Shown here: positions 18,497 to 28,227 of the stretch, in pieces
How the letters are laid out: the number at the start of each line of letters is the position of its first letter
How positions within the stretch are numbered: position 1 is the first letter of the stretch
DNA from: M3007 sp046296435
Lineage (GTDB): Bacteria; Bacteroidota; Bacteroidia; Chitinophagales; Saprospiraceae
Direction: 5' to 3'
DNA length: 64,000 bases
Assembly (NCBI GenBank): GCA_046296435.1
Contig: JBKBLI010000011.1
Location: 7,753-71,752 of the forward strand
Program-made: the position numbers and the translations under genes
The notes under the pieces: model-generated
The model's database searches: none
What the model saw: the letters and a program-made list of their open reading frames with translations, nothing else
What the model was told of the DNA's origin: nothing

Positions 18497-18549
18497 AAAA
18501 GCGAATGGCGCTTGCGCAATGCCGCAAGCGCCATTCGCTTTTTTTTTTT
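18497..18549 (+). terminator. strong intrinsic terminator
   Basis: A perfect 20-bp stem (18497-18516 with 18523-18542, core gcgaatggcgcttgcg), a 6-base loop (caatgc) and a run of about 11 T. It ends the 160-residue gene and sits just before the stop of the convergent gene at 18563. Confidence 0.92.
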
Positions 18550-18562
18550 AACTTTTTTTCAT

Positions 18563-20254
18563 TCAGTTTTTCACGACTGTGGTTGTCCAGAATTCGCCCC
18601 GGCGAAACACCTGTAAGTAATAAGTCCCTGCCGGCAAGCCCGCAAACGAAATATGCTCGTCGCGATCAGGCTTGCGGGTACTCAGCAACAGTTTACCGTT
18701 GGCGTCGTACAATTGCAGCGCATCAATCTGTTCTGTGCTTTGTATCGAAAGCCAGTTGGATACCGGATTGGGCGATACTTTCACGAAGCTGCTAAAGTCG
18801 GCGCGCTTGACGGACGACAGGGTGCTGATGTCGTTGTTGTAGCGTGGCAGCACTTGATAACCAGAGGTGTAAGGCTGCGAGTTGTCGAACTGACTGCCGA
18901 TGCCGGTCAGGTTGAAGGGCTGCGGCGGGACGGGCGCATTGTAGGTCTCCACATTGCTATTGATGCGGATCAAAACCGTATCGCCCGGGGCGTTGGGCGA
19001 TACCGCCAGTACGTTGAAACCGCCGGATCCCATTCCCGGCGTCCACTGCGCGGGATTGATCAGGTTCAGGTTGTTGATGCGAATCAGATTGGACTCTGTA
19101 GCCTCGGTGGGTTTGGTCACTACGGTCGGCGTAGCGAGTGGGTTGCCCGTAGAGAGGAGTTCGATCATATCGGGTCCCAATTGAACCAGACCATTGAATT
19201 GACCTACCGTACCCGTCACGCGGATGCGGTCGCCCTCGGTGACGGTGTAACCCAGATTGCCTGAATTCCGGAAAATGGCGATACCGTTATTATTGTTGTC
19301 AATAATGGTGAAAGACAAGCCGGAGGGGCGGAGGTTGACGCCATGCGTCACCCCTTCCACGATGCACTGTTGTCCTAAAGCGAGTGCGACGCCATTGACA
19401 TCGACGGCTTTGATCGTTGGAATATCGCAGAGGTTGAGGCACTCGACGGTGATGTTGACCACGGCCTCGTCGCAGGCGTTGGCGTCGCAGATGCGATAAA
19501 TCAATTGGTCGGGTCCGCAATAGCCGGCGTTGGGAGTGTAGTCAATTTTGTCGTTGACGATGGCGGCGACGCCATGGGCGGGCGCGCCGATGATTTGGAA
19601 GGCAGTAAGGGGGTTGGGCCTGAAATCGTTGAGCAAAACGTCGATGCTAACCGTATTGCCGGTGATAACTGTAGCGACATCGTTATTGGCCTGAATGCTG
19701 GTAGGACACAGCGAGGGCGCTCCCGGATTAGCGAAAACTTCTTTTCCGCCCATGAAAATACCGGTTGGCGTGGTAGCTGCAATCCAGTTCTCAGGCAGGC
19801 TATTGTCGCTATTGGGGTCGCAAAGCACGAGCGAGGGGCCGTTCCCATTGGCTTCAGGCGGCCACGGAGCCGAGTTTTTGTAATCCACGTAATCAATGAC
19901 CACGTTGTTGGCATTGCGCAGTTCGATGTCTTCGCCGGGATTGTTGGTCAGCGCGCCGGTGAACTGAAAAGGCAAAAAGCCAAATTTTGATTGAAAAAAT
20001 GGCGCATCTTTGGCAATGACGACGTATGTCTTTGGCGGCATTACCGTACCGGTAGGAAAAGTGAAATCGAAACCCTGTGTGAAAGTCCAGTTGCTAACGT
20101 CAACCGGATCATTCGAGTTGTTGAACAACTCTACGAATTCGAGCGTGTCTGTGCCCGGCTCGGGGGGATTGTACATGATTTCGGTGATGACGATCTGGGC
20201 ATTGAGGTTGAGGGCCACAAGGATGAGGGCGAAAAGTTGAAATGCTTTTTTCAT
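18563..20254 (-). CDS. secreted lamin-tail-domain protein with T9SS type A sorting domain
   Basis: A 563-residue exported protein starting MKKAFQLFALILVALNLNAQ (signal peptide, cleavage after about residue 18). Residues 20-145 are a lamin-tail domain (IVITEIMYNPPEPG, EFVELFNNS, VDVSNWTFT). An Ig-like cadherin-type module is at about 185-265 (VLLNDF, HGVAAIVNDKIDYTPNAGYCG). An OB-fold-like segment at about 275-480 (FTIIDNNNNGIAIF, EGDRIRVTGTVGQF) resembles domains often next to nuclease or phosphoesterase modules. The last 75 or so residues (VKVSPNPVSNWLSI to TYYLQVFRRGEFW) are a T9SS type A sorting domain. No nuclease catalytic motif is visible, so a structural or binding role is more likely. 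A TACTTTTG box (20282-20289) lies 27 bases upstream. Confidence 0.85.
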   Translation of the reverse strand: MKKAFQLFALILVALNLNAQIVITEIMYNPPEPGTDTLEFVELFNNSNDPVDVSNWTFTQGFDFTFPTGTVMPPKTYVVIAKDAPFFQSKFGFLPFQFTGALTNNPGEDIELRNANNVVIDYVDYKNSAPWPPEANGNGPSLVLCDPNSDNSLPENWIAATTPTGIFMGGKEVFANPGAPSLCPTSIQANNDVATVITGNTVSIDVLLNDFRPNPLTAFQIIGAPAHGVAAIVNDKIDYTPNAGYCGPDQLIYRICDANACDEAVVNITVECLNLCDIPTIKAVDVNGVALALGQQCIVEGVTHGVNLRPSGLSFTIIDNNNNGIAIFRNSGNLGYTVTEGDRIRVTGTVGQFNGLVQLGPDMIELLSTGNPLATPTVVTKPTEATESNLIRINNLNLINPAQWTPGMGSGGFNVLAVSPNAPGDTVLIRINSNVETYNAPVPPQPFNLTGIGSQFDNSQPYTSGYQVLPRYNNDISTLSSVKRADFSSFVKVSPNPVSNWLSIQSTEQIDALQLYDANGKLLLSTRKPDRDEHISFAGLPAGTYYLQVFRRGEFWTTTVVKN

Positions 20255-20281
20255 AAAGTGAGTCGCAAGTTTAAACGTATG

Positions 20282-20289
20282 CAAAAGTA
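20282..20289 (-). promoter_or_regulatory. -7 box for the lamin-tail protein gene
   Basis: TACTTTTG on the minus strand, an exact TAnnTTTG match, 27 bases before the ATG at 20254. Confidence 0.5.
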
Positions 20290-20425
20290 CCTTAAAAAGT
20301 CAAAACAAGCTTTTAAATTGCATGTATCGCAATTTGTTAACATTGTCGGAGGCAGATCTGGGCATAACAAGTATGGATCGACCGTCATACGCCGCAATAA
20401 AATCTTTAACCCAGCAAAAATTAAC

Positions 20426-20454
20426 TTGAGCTTAACAATCGACTTGTAATTTTG
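20426..20454 (+). promoter_or_regulatory. promoter of the TonB-dependent receptor
   Basis: TTG (20426-20428), an 18-base spacer, then TAATTTTG (20447-20454), close to the Bacteroidota consensus. Predicted leader is about 35 bases. Confidence 0.6.
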
Positions 20455-20493
20455 CCTCGAATTTTAACTATTCATCACTAAATTCATCATTGT

Positions 20494-23400
20494 ATGAGCA
20501 TTTCTTTTACTTGCACATCGCGCAAGTTTGTGTCTGTTAAGGCATTTTTTGCGTTTTTGTTGCTTTTGAGCGGGGCAACCGCTTTTGCTCAGATTACTAC
20601 TTCATCCATCTCTGGCTTAGTAGTCGATCCCTCTGGCGAGCCATTGATCGGCGTGACTGTCGTAGCTGAACACTTGCCTTCGGGCACGCGCTACGGCGCC
20701 AGCACCAACGCAACCGGACGGTACTTTATTCCGGCCGTTCGCGTTGGCGGTCCCTTTGCTGTAACGGCTACTTACACAGGTTACGAATCCGTTACCCGCG
20801 AAGGCATCATGACGAATCTTGGCGTAGCGACAAACGTTAATTTTGAGATGCTGGAGGCCGGAAACGCGTTGTCAGAGGTCTCGGTAGTTGCTTCGCGCAA
20901 CGACATCTTTAGTTCGGACCGCACCGGCACGGCGCAGACTTTCAGCCGCGAAGTGGTCAACTCTATCCCCATCATCGGCAGCCGTTCGATTAACGACATC
21001 ACGAAGTACAACCCCAACGGCGACGGCCGTTCGTTTGGCGCTCAGGATAGCCGTTTGAACAACTTCACAATCGACGGTTCTGTTTTCAACAATGGTTTTG
21101 GTCTGGGCAGCGAGTCTCAAGCGGGCGGCCGCACAGGTTCGACGGCCATTTCGCTGGATGCTATTGAGGAGTTGCAGGTGAACGTGGCTCCGTTTGACGT
21201 GCGCCAATCCGGCTTTGTTGGATCTGGTATCAACGCCATTACGCGCAGCGGCAACAACGATTTGCAGGGTTCGGTTTATTACATGTTCCGCAACAACGAA
21301 CCGCCGCACTTCGCAAAAGATCCGATAGCCGCGGGCAATCCGGTGGATATTGGTCAGTTTCAGGAGCGCATCTTGGGCGCGCGCTTGGGCGGCGCCATCA
21401 TCAAGAACAAGTTGTTCTATTTTGTCAATTACGAACAAGTCCGCAAAACGGAGCCGGCTACTTCTTGGGTAGCGAATGGCTCAACCAACCCGGGGCAAGT
21501 CACCCGCGTTGAAAAAGCGGATCTGGAAGAGTTGAGCGACATCCTGCGCCGCAATTTTGGCTACGAAACCGGTCCTTATGAGGCGTTCGACAATGCGACC
21601 AACTCGGACAAGTTCATGGCGCGTTTGGATTACAACATCAACGACCGCAACCGCCTGACCCTGCGTTACACGCACCACAATTCGGTGGCCGACGTGCTGA
21701 TCAGCAACAGCCAATCGCTGGGTAGCGGCAACCGCCGCACCCGATTTGAGTCTATGTCTTATCAAAACTCGGGCTACCTCATTGGCGACAATACCCGCTC
21801 GATTGTTGCCGAGTTAAACTCCACCTTTGGCGAAAATCTGCACAATAACTTTATTATCGGCTACGACTTGCAAAACGAAGACCGTCAATATAAGTACAAC
21901 TACCCGGGCAACAGTAACGGCCTGTTTCCGACCATCGACATTTTGAAGGATGGCGCTACATACATCTCGGCGGGCATGGACCCCTTCACGCCCGAAAACC
22001 AGCTCAACTATGGCACCTTCCACGTGACGAACAACGTGTCGGTCTATAAAGGCAACCATACCTTTGTATTCGGAGCCAACTATGAGTACTACAAGTCGAA
22101 CAACAACTTCTTCCCCGGCTCGCATGGCGTTTGGATCTTCAATTCCTTCGAAGATGCCAAAACTGCGTTGAATGCGCCGAACGCTACCGTATCGCCGGTC
22201 AACGCACGATTCCAGTATCGCTATTCGGCACTTCCGGAATTTGCATCGCCGTTGCAAGTGCTGCAAGCGCACAAATTTGACTTGTATGCTCAGGATGAGT
22301 ACCAGATCACGCGCAATTTCCGCCTGTCATTGGGCCTGCGCGCCAGCATCATCAATTTCGAAGATACCGGCCTTTCCAATCCGGTAGTTGACGATCAGCA
22401 ATACACCGATCCGCGTCTTGCAGATCCTACGAACCGCGATTACCGCATTTTCACGGGCGCGATGCCCAAGCCCAATGTGCTCTGGGAGCCTCGCCTGGGC
22501 TTCAACTGGAATGTTAAAGGTAAAAAGGCAACCCAAATTCGCGGCGGTACGGGCATTTTCACGGGACGCCCCCCGTATGTGTGGGTATCTAACGCCATCG
22601 GCAACAACGGCGTATTGACCGGATTCATTGATCAGTCTAACACCAACCTGTATCCGTTCACGCCGGATCCCACGCGTTTCCGCCCGGAGACCCCTACCCT
22701 GCCCAGTACATTCGACATCGCTACCGTCGATCCCAATTACAAATTCCCGCAAGTTTGGAAAAGCGTATTGGCTGTTGATCAGAAATTGCCCTTGGCAGGA
22801 ATTATCGCCAGCGTTGAATTGATGTACAACAAAAACGTGAACGCCGTGAATTACTTCGATGCCAACGCCAAAGAGCCTCTGAAAAACTTCGACGGCGTGG
22901 ATAAGCGTCCGCAATTCCACGGATCGGCCAACAACAACCGCATCAACGCAAACGTATCGCGCGCTGCCGTACTGACCACAACCAACGAAGGCTACTACCA
23001 GGCAGCTACCTTCAAACTGGAATTGCCCAGCACGCGCGGCGTTTATGCCATGGCAGCCTATACGCGCAGCGAAGCTAAAGATATCCAAAGCGCAGGCTCA
23101 ATCGCTTCCGGCTCCTGGACGGGTATCCGTTCTGTCCGCGGCAACAACTTCCCTGATCTGGCTTTCTCCGACAACGACATCCCGCATCGCGTCGTCGGTC
23201 TGTTGGGCTATCGCTTGGAGTACGGCGGTCGTTTCGGCGGCGCTACGCAGATCTCTTTAGGCTACGTAGGCACGCAATCAGCTCGTATCAACTACACTTA
23301 CAACGGCGATATGAACCGCGACGGCATCAACGGCAACGACCTGATCTACATCCCAACGGCAGAGGAGTTGTCGAGCGGCGCGTTCAAGTTCGAGCAGTTC

Positions 23401-23880
23401 AACCAAACTTATCGCGATGCCAACGGCGTCAACCAGACCAAGACTTTCACCATTGCCGATCAACAAGCCGCTTTCGAGAAGTTCATTCAGGACGACGACT
23501 ATCTGCGCAACCGCCGCGGCCAATATGCCGAACGCAATGGCAAACTGTTGCCGTGGCTGCACCAGTTGGATTTGTCTGTGGTGCAAGAGATGTTCGTCTA
23601 TACAGGTAAAAAGCGCAACACCATCCAACTCCGCGCCGACATCCTCAATTTTGGCAACTTGCTGAACAGCGATTGGGGCGTAGGCTATCGTTTGCGCGCA
23701 ACCAGCCCGCTCGGCTACCGCTCAATCAACGCAAACAACGAGCCGGTCTTCCGCATGGTAACGTACACGCCCGACGCCAGCACCAATGTGCCCGAGTTGC
23801 TGGGCGACAACTTGGTCAGAAGGGCTACGCCGTTTGATGTGTGGACCATGCAATTGGGCATCCGCTACATCTTCGACTAA
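20494..23880 (+). CDS. Oar-like TonB-dependent receptor
   Basis: A 1128-residue outer-membrane protein. The signal peptide ends at FAQ (residues 31-33). A carboxypeptidase-regulatory-like beta-sandwich follows (about 36-115: SGLVVDPSGEPLIGVTV, ATYTGYESVTREGI). The plug domain (about 130-255) contains IDGSVFNNGFGLG and AISLDAIEELQVNVAPFDVRQ. The remainder is a long beta-barrel ending in MQLGIRYIFD with the terminal aromatic. This architecture matches the Oar branch of TonB receptors, which take up large substrates or peptides and in Myxococcus are needed for development; the substrate here is unknown. It stands alone between its own promoter and terminator, with no SusD partner, so a SusC-type glycan role is unlikely. 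Confidence 0.9.
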   Translation: MSISFTCTSRKFVSVKAFFAFLLLLSGATAFAQITTSSISGLVVDPSGEPLIGVTVVAEHLPSGTRYGASTNATGRYFIPAVRVGGPFAVTATYTGYESVTREGIMTNLGVATNVNFEMLEAGNALSEVSVVASRNDIFSSDRTGTAQTFSREVVNSIPIIGSRSINDITKYNPNGDGRSFGAQDSRLNNFTIDGSVFNNGFGLGSESQAGGRTGSTAISLDAIEELQVNVAPFDVRQSGFVGSGINAITRSGNNDLQGSVYYMFRNNEPPHFAKDPIAAGNPVDIGQFQERILGARLGGAIIKNKLFYFVNYEQVRKTEPATSWVANGSTNPGQVTRVEKADLEELSDILRRNFGYETGPYEAFDNATNSDKFMARLDYNINDRNRLTLRYTHHNSVADVLISNSQSLGSGNRRTRFESMSYQNSGYLIGDNTRSIVAELNSTFGENLHNNFIIGYDLQNEDRQYKYNYPGNSNGLFPTIDILKDGATYISAGMDPFTPENQLNYGTFHVTNNVSVYKGNHTFVFGANYEYYKSNNNFFPGSHGVWIFNSFEDAKTALNAPNATVSPVNARFQYRYSALPEFASPLQVLQAHKFDLYAQDEYQITRNFRLSLGLRASIINFEDTGLSNPVVDDQQYTDPRLADPTNRDYRIFTGAMPKPNVLWEPRLGFNWNVKGKKATQIRGGTGIFTGRPPYVWVSNAIGNNGVLTGFIDQSNTNLYPFTPDPTRFRPETPTLPSTFDIATVDPNYKFPQVWKSVLAVDQKLPLAGIIASVELMYNKNVNAVNYFDANAKEPLKNFDGVDKRPQFHGSANNNRINANVSRAAVLTTTNEGYYQAATFKLELPSTRGVYAMAAYTRSEAKDIQSAGSIASGSWTGIRSVRGNNFPDLAFSDNDIPHRVVGLLGYRLEYGGRFGGATQISLGYVGTQSARINYTYNGDMNRDGINGNDLIYIPTAEELSSGAFKFEQFNQTYRDANGVNQTKTFTIADQQAAFEKFIQDDDYLRNRRGQYAERNGKLLPWLHQLDLSVVQEMFVYTGKKRNTIQLRADILNFGNLLNSDWGVGYRLRATSPLGYRSINANNEPVFRMVTYTPDASTNVPELLGDNLVRRATPFDVWTMQLGIRYIFD

Positions 23881-23908
23881 GATTCTTTTTGTCAGTTACT
23901 ACTCAGAA

Positions 23909-23945
23909 AAAAGCCGTCTTTGCTATAGCAAGGACGGCTTTTCTT
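23909..23945 (+). terminator. intrinsic terminator after the TonB receptor
   Basis: A 15-bp stem including one G:T pair (23909-23923 with 23928-23942, core aaaagccgtc/gacggctttt), loop tata, followed by tttcttg. Confidence 0.88.
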
Positions 23946-24084
23946 GTAAAAAATGGCATAATTAGCAAATTGTTATTTTTTTCGAGATCCGAAAATGTGC
24001 TTCGTGCTACCTTTATTGCGAAATTTTTAATCGCCCTGCCTGGGCTTAAACCTGTTTTGCTTCAATCATAACTGCTTTTTTAAC

Positions 24085-25974
24085 ATGAAAAAAATTGTAC
24101 TCTTCTTTCTTTTTACCGCGTTGTGCATGGCTGCTTTCGGGCAGTACAATCGACGTGTGCTGTGCGAGGCTTATAGCAACGCCTCTTGCCCGCCTTGCGC
24201 CAGTCAGAACCCAGCCTATACTGCCACCATCAAAGCCAATGCGGAGTTTGTCACGCCCATTAAATACCAGGTCTGGTGGCCCGGTTTCGATCCCATGCAC
24301 CTGCACAATGTGTCCGACGTTCAGAACCGCGTTAATTATTACGGAATCACTGGCGTCCCAGCCGGCCGACAGAATGGCGTTACTACTTTCAGCGTAGGAA
24401 GTTACTCCGCCACCATGATCCAAAATGCCTGGAACAACCTGACTCCGGTGCAGATGTGGTTGGAACATACGGTCAGCGATGACATTTCGTCTGTGCATGT
24501 AAAAGTGACCCTGCTTTCTGATCAGGACATACTCAAGCCGCTCAGACTGCGTACTGCCATCCTCGAAGACGAAATCAATTTCCAAACGGCGCCCGGAACC
24601 AATGGCGAGAAAGACTTCCACAAAGTCATGAAAAAAATGTTGCCTTCCGCCGAGGGTTTAGAATTGCCCGACGGATTAGTCGCCGGCGATACCTTGGTAT
24701 TCGAATTTGAATGGACGCCGAATCTTTTCTACAATTTGAACCGCATTGCCGTAGCTTCATGGATCCAGGATGACGCTACTAAAGAAGTATGGCAATCAGC
24801 TTACGCTGAACCGAACACCGATTTGGTAGGCGGCAACTACGTTCGCCTAATGATTACCAATGCTAACAATTACCGCCTGCTATGCAATGATAACGTAGCG
24901 CCCGCCATGTTGATTCGCAATGCCGGTACGGCAGCGCTCAACGAAATCAATTTCCTGTATAGCACAGACAATGAGAACTGGTTGGAGCATCAATGGACGG
25001 GCAATCTGAATGCCAATCTCACTACCTCCATTCTCTTCCCGACGATTACATTTGATAGCAATTACGTGAACAACCGCTTCTGGATCCGCGTGAAAGACAC
25101 CAATCTGGGTAGGCAACTCAATCAGGTGGACGGTTCCGGCAGTATCGCTTACGACGTTTTCAAAGACGAATCTGCTGAAGCGCCTATTATTCAGGACTTC
25201 GAGATCGGCAGTTTCCCACCTGCAGGATATGGTAAGCGCGACGACGCTACCGGCTCTGCTTGGCAGCTTACCAACGCAGCGGGAGGATTCGGACTCAGTT
25301 CAAGCTCAATGTTTGCCGACTTCTATAATTACACGGCCGGCAAGACCTTTGATCTGGTGCTGCCTAAGTTCAAGTTAGAGGATGGGTACGATGCGCAGCT
25401 TTCATTTGAGTATGCGCATGCCCAGTATAGCGCCCAATATAGCGATCGTCTAATTGTCGAAATCTCTACCAATTGCGGCTCCTCCTGGACGCCGCTGTTT
25501 GACAAGTTAGGCGCTGCGCTGACCACCGCCCCTGCCACTACCAGCGCCTTTGTCCCCAGCGCTACGCAATGGCTCCTCTCCGAGCACAGCCTCAACGATT
25601 ACGTTGGCCAAGAGGGATTGCTGATTCGTTTTCGCGCCTTAAGCGGGTATAGCAACCGCTTGTACGTCGATAATATTGCGCTGACCACTTCGGTGAGCGC
25701 GAAGAACCTTCCCGAGGCGTTCACAAGCCTGATGGTGGCGCCCAACCCCTCGGCAGGCGCCTCCGAACTGCGCTTTTCGCTCGACCGCGCTCAGGATTTG
25801 AATATGCTGATCTTCGGAGCGGACGGCAGGTTGGTTGAAATGCGCGGCCTCGGTCTGCTGAACGAAGGCGCTCACGTAATTCATCTGGACGGGGCCCGAC
25901 TGCCTGCCGGAAGCTATCGCGTATCCCTGCAAGGATCTGAGGGTATCGCGCAAATCCAGTGGATCAAGTTCTGA
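24085..25974 (+). CDS. Omp28-like secreted protein with T9SS type A sorting domain
   Basis: A 629-residue exported protein. The signal peptide ends at FGQ (residue 20). Residues 20-235 resemble the Omp28 family, a thioredoxin-like fold: the CPPC pair is Cys35/Cys38 in NASCPPCASQNP, with a later GVPAGRQNG loop and NGEKDFHKVMKKMLPSAEG. The middle (about 365-535) looks like a jelly-roll/MAM-type binding domain (IIQDFEIGSFPPAGY to LYVDNIAL). The last 85 residues (LMVAPNPSAGASELRFSLD to the end) are a T9SS type A sorting domain. An intact CPPC suggests a redox-active or disulfide-bearing head, but activity is unproven. A long perfect palindrome follows the gene. Confidence 0.83.
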   Translation: MKKIVLFFLFTALCMAAFGQYNRRVLCEAYSNASCPPCASQNPAYTATIKANAEFVTPIKYQVWWPGFDPMHLHNVSDVQNRVNYYGITGVPAGRQNGVTTFSVGSYSATMIQNAWNNLTPVQMWLEHTVSDDISSVHVKVTLLSDQDILKPLRLRTAILEDEINFQTAPGTNGEKDFHKVMKKMLPSAEGLELPDGLVAGDTLVFEFEWTPNLFYNLNRIAVASWIQDDATKEVWQSAYAEPNTDLVGGNYVRLMITNANNYRLLCNDNVAPAMLIRNAGTAALNEINFLYSTDNENWLEHQWTGNLNANLTTSILFPTITFDSNYVNNRFWIRVKDTNLGRQLNQVDGSGSIAYDVFKDESAEAPIIQDFEIGSFPPAGYGKRDDATGSAWQLTNAAGGFGLSSSSMFADFYNYTAGKTFDLVLPKFKLEDGYDAQLSFEYAHAQYSAQYSDRLIVEISTNCGSSWTPLFDKLGAALTTAPATTSAFVPSATQWLLSEHSLNDYVGQEGLLIRFRALSGYSNRLYVDNIALTTSVSAKNLPEAFTSLMVAPNPSAGASELRFSLDRAQDLNMLIFGADGRLVEMRGLGLLNEGAHVIHLDGARLPAGSYRVSLQGSEGIAQIQWIKF

Positions 25975-26000
25975 TAGACTCATACTACAGTTTGGACGAT

Positions 26001-26043
26001 TACTCAAAGCGCCCCACAGGAATCCTGTGGGGCGCTTTGAGTA
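26001..26043. terminator. 20-bp perfect palindrome between convergent genes
   Basis: Exact inverted repeat 26001-26020 / 26024-26043 (core caaagcgccccacagg) with a 3-base loop, between convergent genes. It has no T tract on either side, so it is either a bidirectional terminator of unusual form or a transcript-stabilising hairpin. Confidence 0.6.
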
Positions 26044-26138
26044 TGTAGCATCCGCTATCGGCAGCCGCAACTTCATCTTCAAGCGCTGGCTTTCCGCAGC
26101 CAACGCCTGCTTCCCGACACGTAGCCGGAGTACAAACG

Positions 26139-26780
26139 CTAAAAAACAATATCGTCAAATTCGTATATTTTGTGTGGCAGCTTAGAGTGCGCGGGCAACT
26201 CAAAAATTGGATTGATGATCCCGTCCCGAAGGTCGTAAACCCAGCCGTGTATATGGGGGGCATTGCGCTCCTTCCAAGCTTTTTGTACAATTGAGGTTTC
26301 GGCTACGTGATAGGCCTGTTCGATGACGTTAAATTCGACCAACTTATTGACCCTGTCATCCTCGGATTCGTAAGCCTCAATTTCGCTTTGATACAGTCGA
26401 TATACATCCTTGATACTGCGTAGCCACTTATTGATGAGTCCATACGAATGGCTGGTTATGGCAGCCTTAACACCCCCGCAATTGTAATGGCCACACACGA
26501 TCACATGCTTTACTTTGAGCACCTCTACGGCATATTGCATCACACTCATGACGTTCATGTCGCTATGCAATACCATATTGGCCACATTGCGGTGTATGAA
26601 TATTTCGCCAGGCTTCGTCTGGGTTACCTCATTGGGCGGGACCCTGCTATCCGAGCAGCCTATCCAGAGATATTCCGGCTCCTGAATATTGACCAATCGT
26701 TCAAAAAAATTAGGGTCTAGTTCGACCATGCGTTTGGCCCATTCTTTATTTTTTATCAACAGATCGATGTATTTTTCCAT
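26139..26780 (-). CDS. beta-class carbonic anhydrase
   Basis: A 213-residue zinc enzyme interconverting CO2 and bicarbonate. The start is ATG at 26780 (MEKYIDLLIKNKEWAK). The open frame continues 32 codons further, but those are not family-like and a TACATTTG promoter box lies inside them. Zinc ligands and active-site residues are all present: Cys42, Asp44 and Arg46 in CSDSR, and His98 and Cys101 in CGHYNCGG. HRNVAN (63-68) is the usual family box. Its length is typical for the cytoplasmic prokaryotic clade. It is monocistronic, downstream of a bidirectional terminator. The gene is probably housekeeping bicarbonate supply for carboxylases. Confidence 0.95.
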   Translation of the reverse strand: MEKYIDLLIKNKEWAKRMVELDPNFFERLVNIQEPEYLWIGCSDSRVPPNEVTQTKPGEIFIHRNVANMVLHSDMNVMSVMQYAVEVLKVKHVIVCGHYNCGGVKAAITSHSYGLINKWLRSIKDVYRLYQSEIEAYESEDDRVNKLVEFNVIEQAYHVAETSIVQKAWKERNAPHIHGWVYDLRDGIINPIFELPAHSKLPHKIYEFDDIVF

Positions 26781-26815
26781 AGTTGTCAATGTGCGAAAAG
26801 GCAATGATTTAGCAG

Positions 26816-26823
26816 CAAATGTA
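26816..26823 (-). promoter_or_regulatory. -7 box for the carbonic anhydrase gene
   Basis: TACATTTG on the minus strand, an exact TAnnTTTG match, 35 bases before the ATG at 26780. It supports the shorter start. Confidence 0.5.
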
Positions 26824-26874
26824 ATCATTATTTTAACAATGCAATACTTTTCAAAAATAAATGACGCAAAATGC

Positions 26875-26913
26875 AAAAAGCCGCTTTACATGTGTGCAAA
26901 GCGGCTTTTTGTA
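26875..26913. terminator. intrinsic terminator (works mainly for the minus-strand gene at 26933)
   Basis: A 13-bp stem aaaaagccgcttt (26875-26887) / aaagcggcttttt (26898-26910) with a 10-base loop. Both ends carry A/T runs, so it can act in both directions. It separates the coiled-coil gene from the carbonic anhydrase gene. Confidence 0.85.
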
Positions 26914-26932
26914 TAAAAAAATATGCTGTATT

Positions 26933-27949
26933 TTATTTCAGATTGAAGGCGCCGGTACCAACGAGGTAACCTTTGTTGTAGATTTCAACGCTGTACTTGC
27001 CTTTCACAAAGTTCTGGCCAGGCTGCCAGGCGCCGCAGAAATCTGATTCGCCGTTGCTGTAGTTGCCAATTGCTGTGGTGGTGTAGCGGAACTCGCTCTC
27101 GTTGCGTTTGTCGGTAGATATACCGGATCCTAAGCTTTCGATGGCCAGAGGAGCGCCGGTCGGATCAATTACACGAATATAAAAGACCTCTTCACCTGCC
27201 GGCACAATTTCGTTGGGTTCGGTTGTGAAGCAAATGTTGAGTTTGTCCACCTTGCTTGCGCGGGATTTGGTGCGTTCTTTACCGCTAGTCCGCACATCTA
27301 CGCTTTTGACCGTGATGTTTTTCACCCGTACGGCAGAGGCGATATCTACTTTGCGCGACAAAACTTTACGCTCAGATTCCAGTTGCGTTTTTTCAGAGAT
27401 CAGAGCCGCTTTTGCCGTGCTTTCTTCATCCAAACGGGAGCGGGTTTCGGTCAGCGATACGCTCAGGTTTTGGTTCTCGTTGGCGAGGCGGGTATTATCC
27501 TCCGTCAACAGGCCGACCTTTTGTTTCAACTCATCAATTTCAGCTAAATACTGTGTTTTTTGACGCTCAAAACTGGCCATAGCGGCTTTGTAATCTTTGT
27601 TTTGACGGATCAATTGCGCAATCTGCGATTTAGAGCTTTCCAATTCGCGGAGTTGTTCGTTGATCTTGGCATCCAACTCCTGATTGATGCCCAATTGCTG
27701 CTCAAGTTGTAGTTTGGCGTCGTTGTACTTTACGTCCAACTCTTCCAGAGCGGTCGTTTTGGCAGAGAGTTCAAACTGGGCGGCTTCCAGATTTTTGGAA
27801 GTCTTGTACTTACTTACCAAAAGAAAAACAGACAAGCCCAGCAATGCGGCAATCGCAATACCCATGATGGTTGTCATGTTGTTTGATTTGGGTTCGTTGG
27901 GCGTGAAGTTCGGGGCGCCGCCGGGATTATAATTTGCAGGTGTGCTCAT
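26933..27949 (-). CDS. single-pass coiled-coil membrane protein of unknown function
   Basis: A 338-residue protein. A short cytoplasmic Pro/Asn-rich tail (1-24) is followed by one transmembrane helix (about 26-46, MTTIMGIAIAALLGLSVFLLV). A long coiled coil covers about 50-205, rich in Glu/Gln/Lys/Leu heptads. The C-terminal beta domain (about 208-338) contains KNITVKSVDVRTSGKER, NICFTTEPNEIVPAGEEVFYIRVIDP and KYSVEIYNKGYLVGTGAFNLK. The C-terminal part looks like an Ig-like fold and would be periplasmic if the N-terminus is inside. I do not know a named family; similar coiled-coil proteins are common hypotheticals in Bacteroidota. A structural or envelope-spanning role is a guess from the architecture. 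Confidence 0.72.
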   Translation of the reverse strand: MSTPANYNPGGAPNFTPNEPKSNNMTTIMGIAIAALLGLSVFLLVSKYKTSKNLEAAQFELSAKTTALEELDVKYNDAKLQLEQQLGINQELDAKINEQLRELESSKSQIAQLIRQNKDYKAAMASFERQKTQYLAEIDELKQKVGLLTEDNTRLANENQNLSVSLTETRSRLDEESTAKAALISEKTQLESERKVLSRKVDIASAVRVKNITVKSVDVRTSGKERTKSRASKVDKLNICFTTEPNEIVPAGEEVFYIRVIDPTGAPLAIESLGSGISTDKRNESEFRYTTTAIGNYSNGESDFCGAWQPGQNFVKGKYSVEIYNKGYLVGTGAFNLK

Positions 27950-28189
27950 GATAGAAAAGAAACTTTTGATGAAAGGTTTAACAATATGTCAAAATATCAT
28001 CATAAGCGGCAAAGATGCTTGGTTGGCCTAAATGTTTTACGGAATTGCTTTAGAAACGCCCAATAAACTCCATGATCCTTGCCCTTATTGCTTCAGATGC
28101 AGATTTTTTTTAAAAAAAAAGCTAAATCCTCTTTTTTCGCAAAAAAATGTGAATTTGATCTATGCCGGACACATTCGCGGAAGCGGCCT

Positions 28190-28197
28190 TATCTTTG
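28190..28197 (+). promoter_or_regulatory. -7 box for the exonuclease gene
   Basis: TATCTTTG, an exact TAnnTTTG match 30 bases before ATG 28228. It lies after an alternative upstream start at 28162, which argues for the shorter protein. Confidence 0.5.
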
Positions 28198-28227
28198 CAT
28201 CGTTGTATCATTTGCAATACGAGCGTC

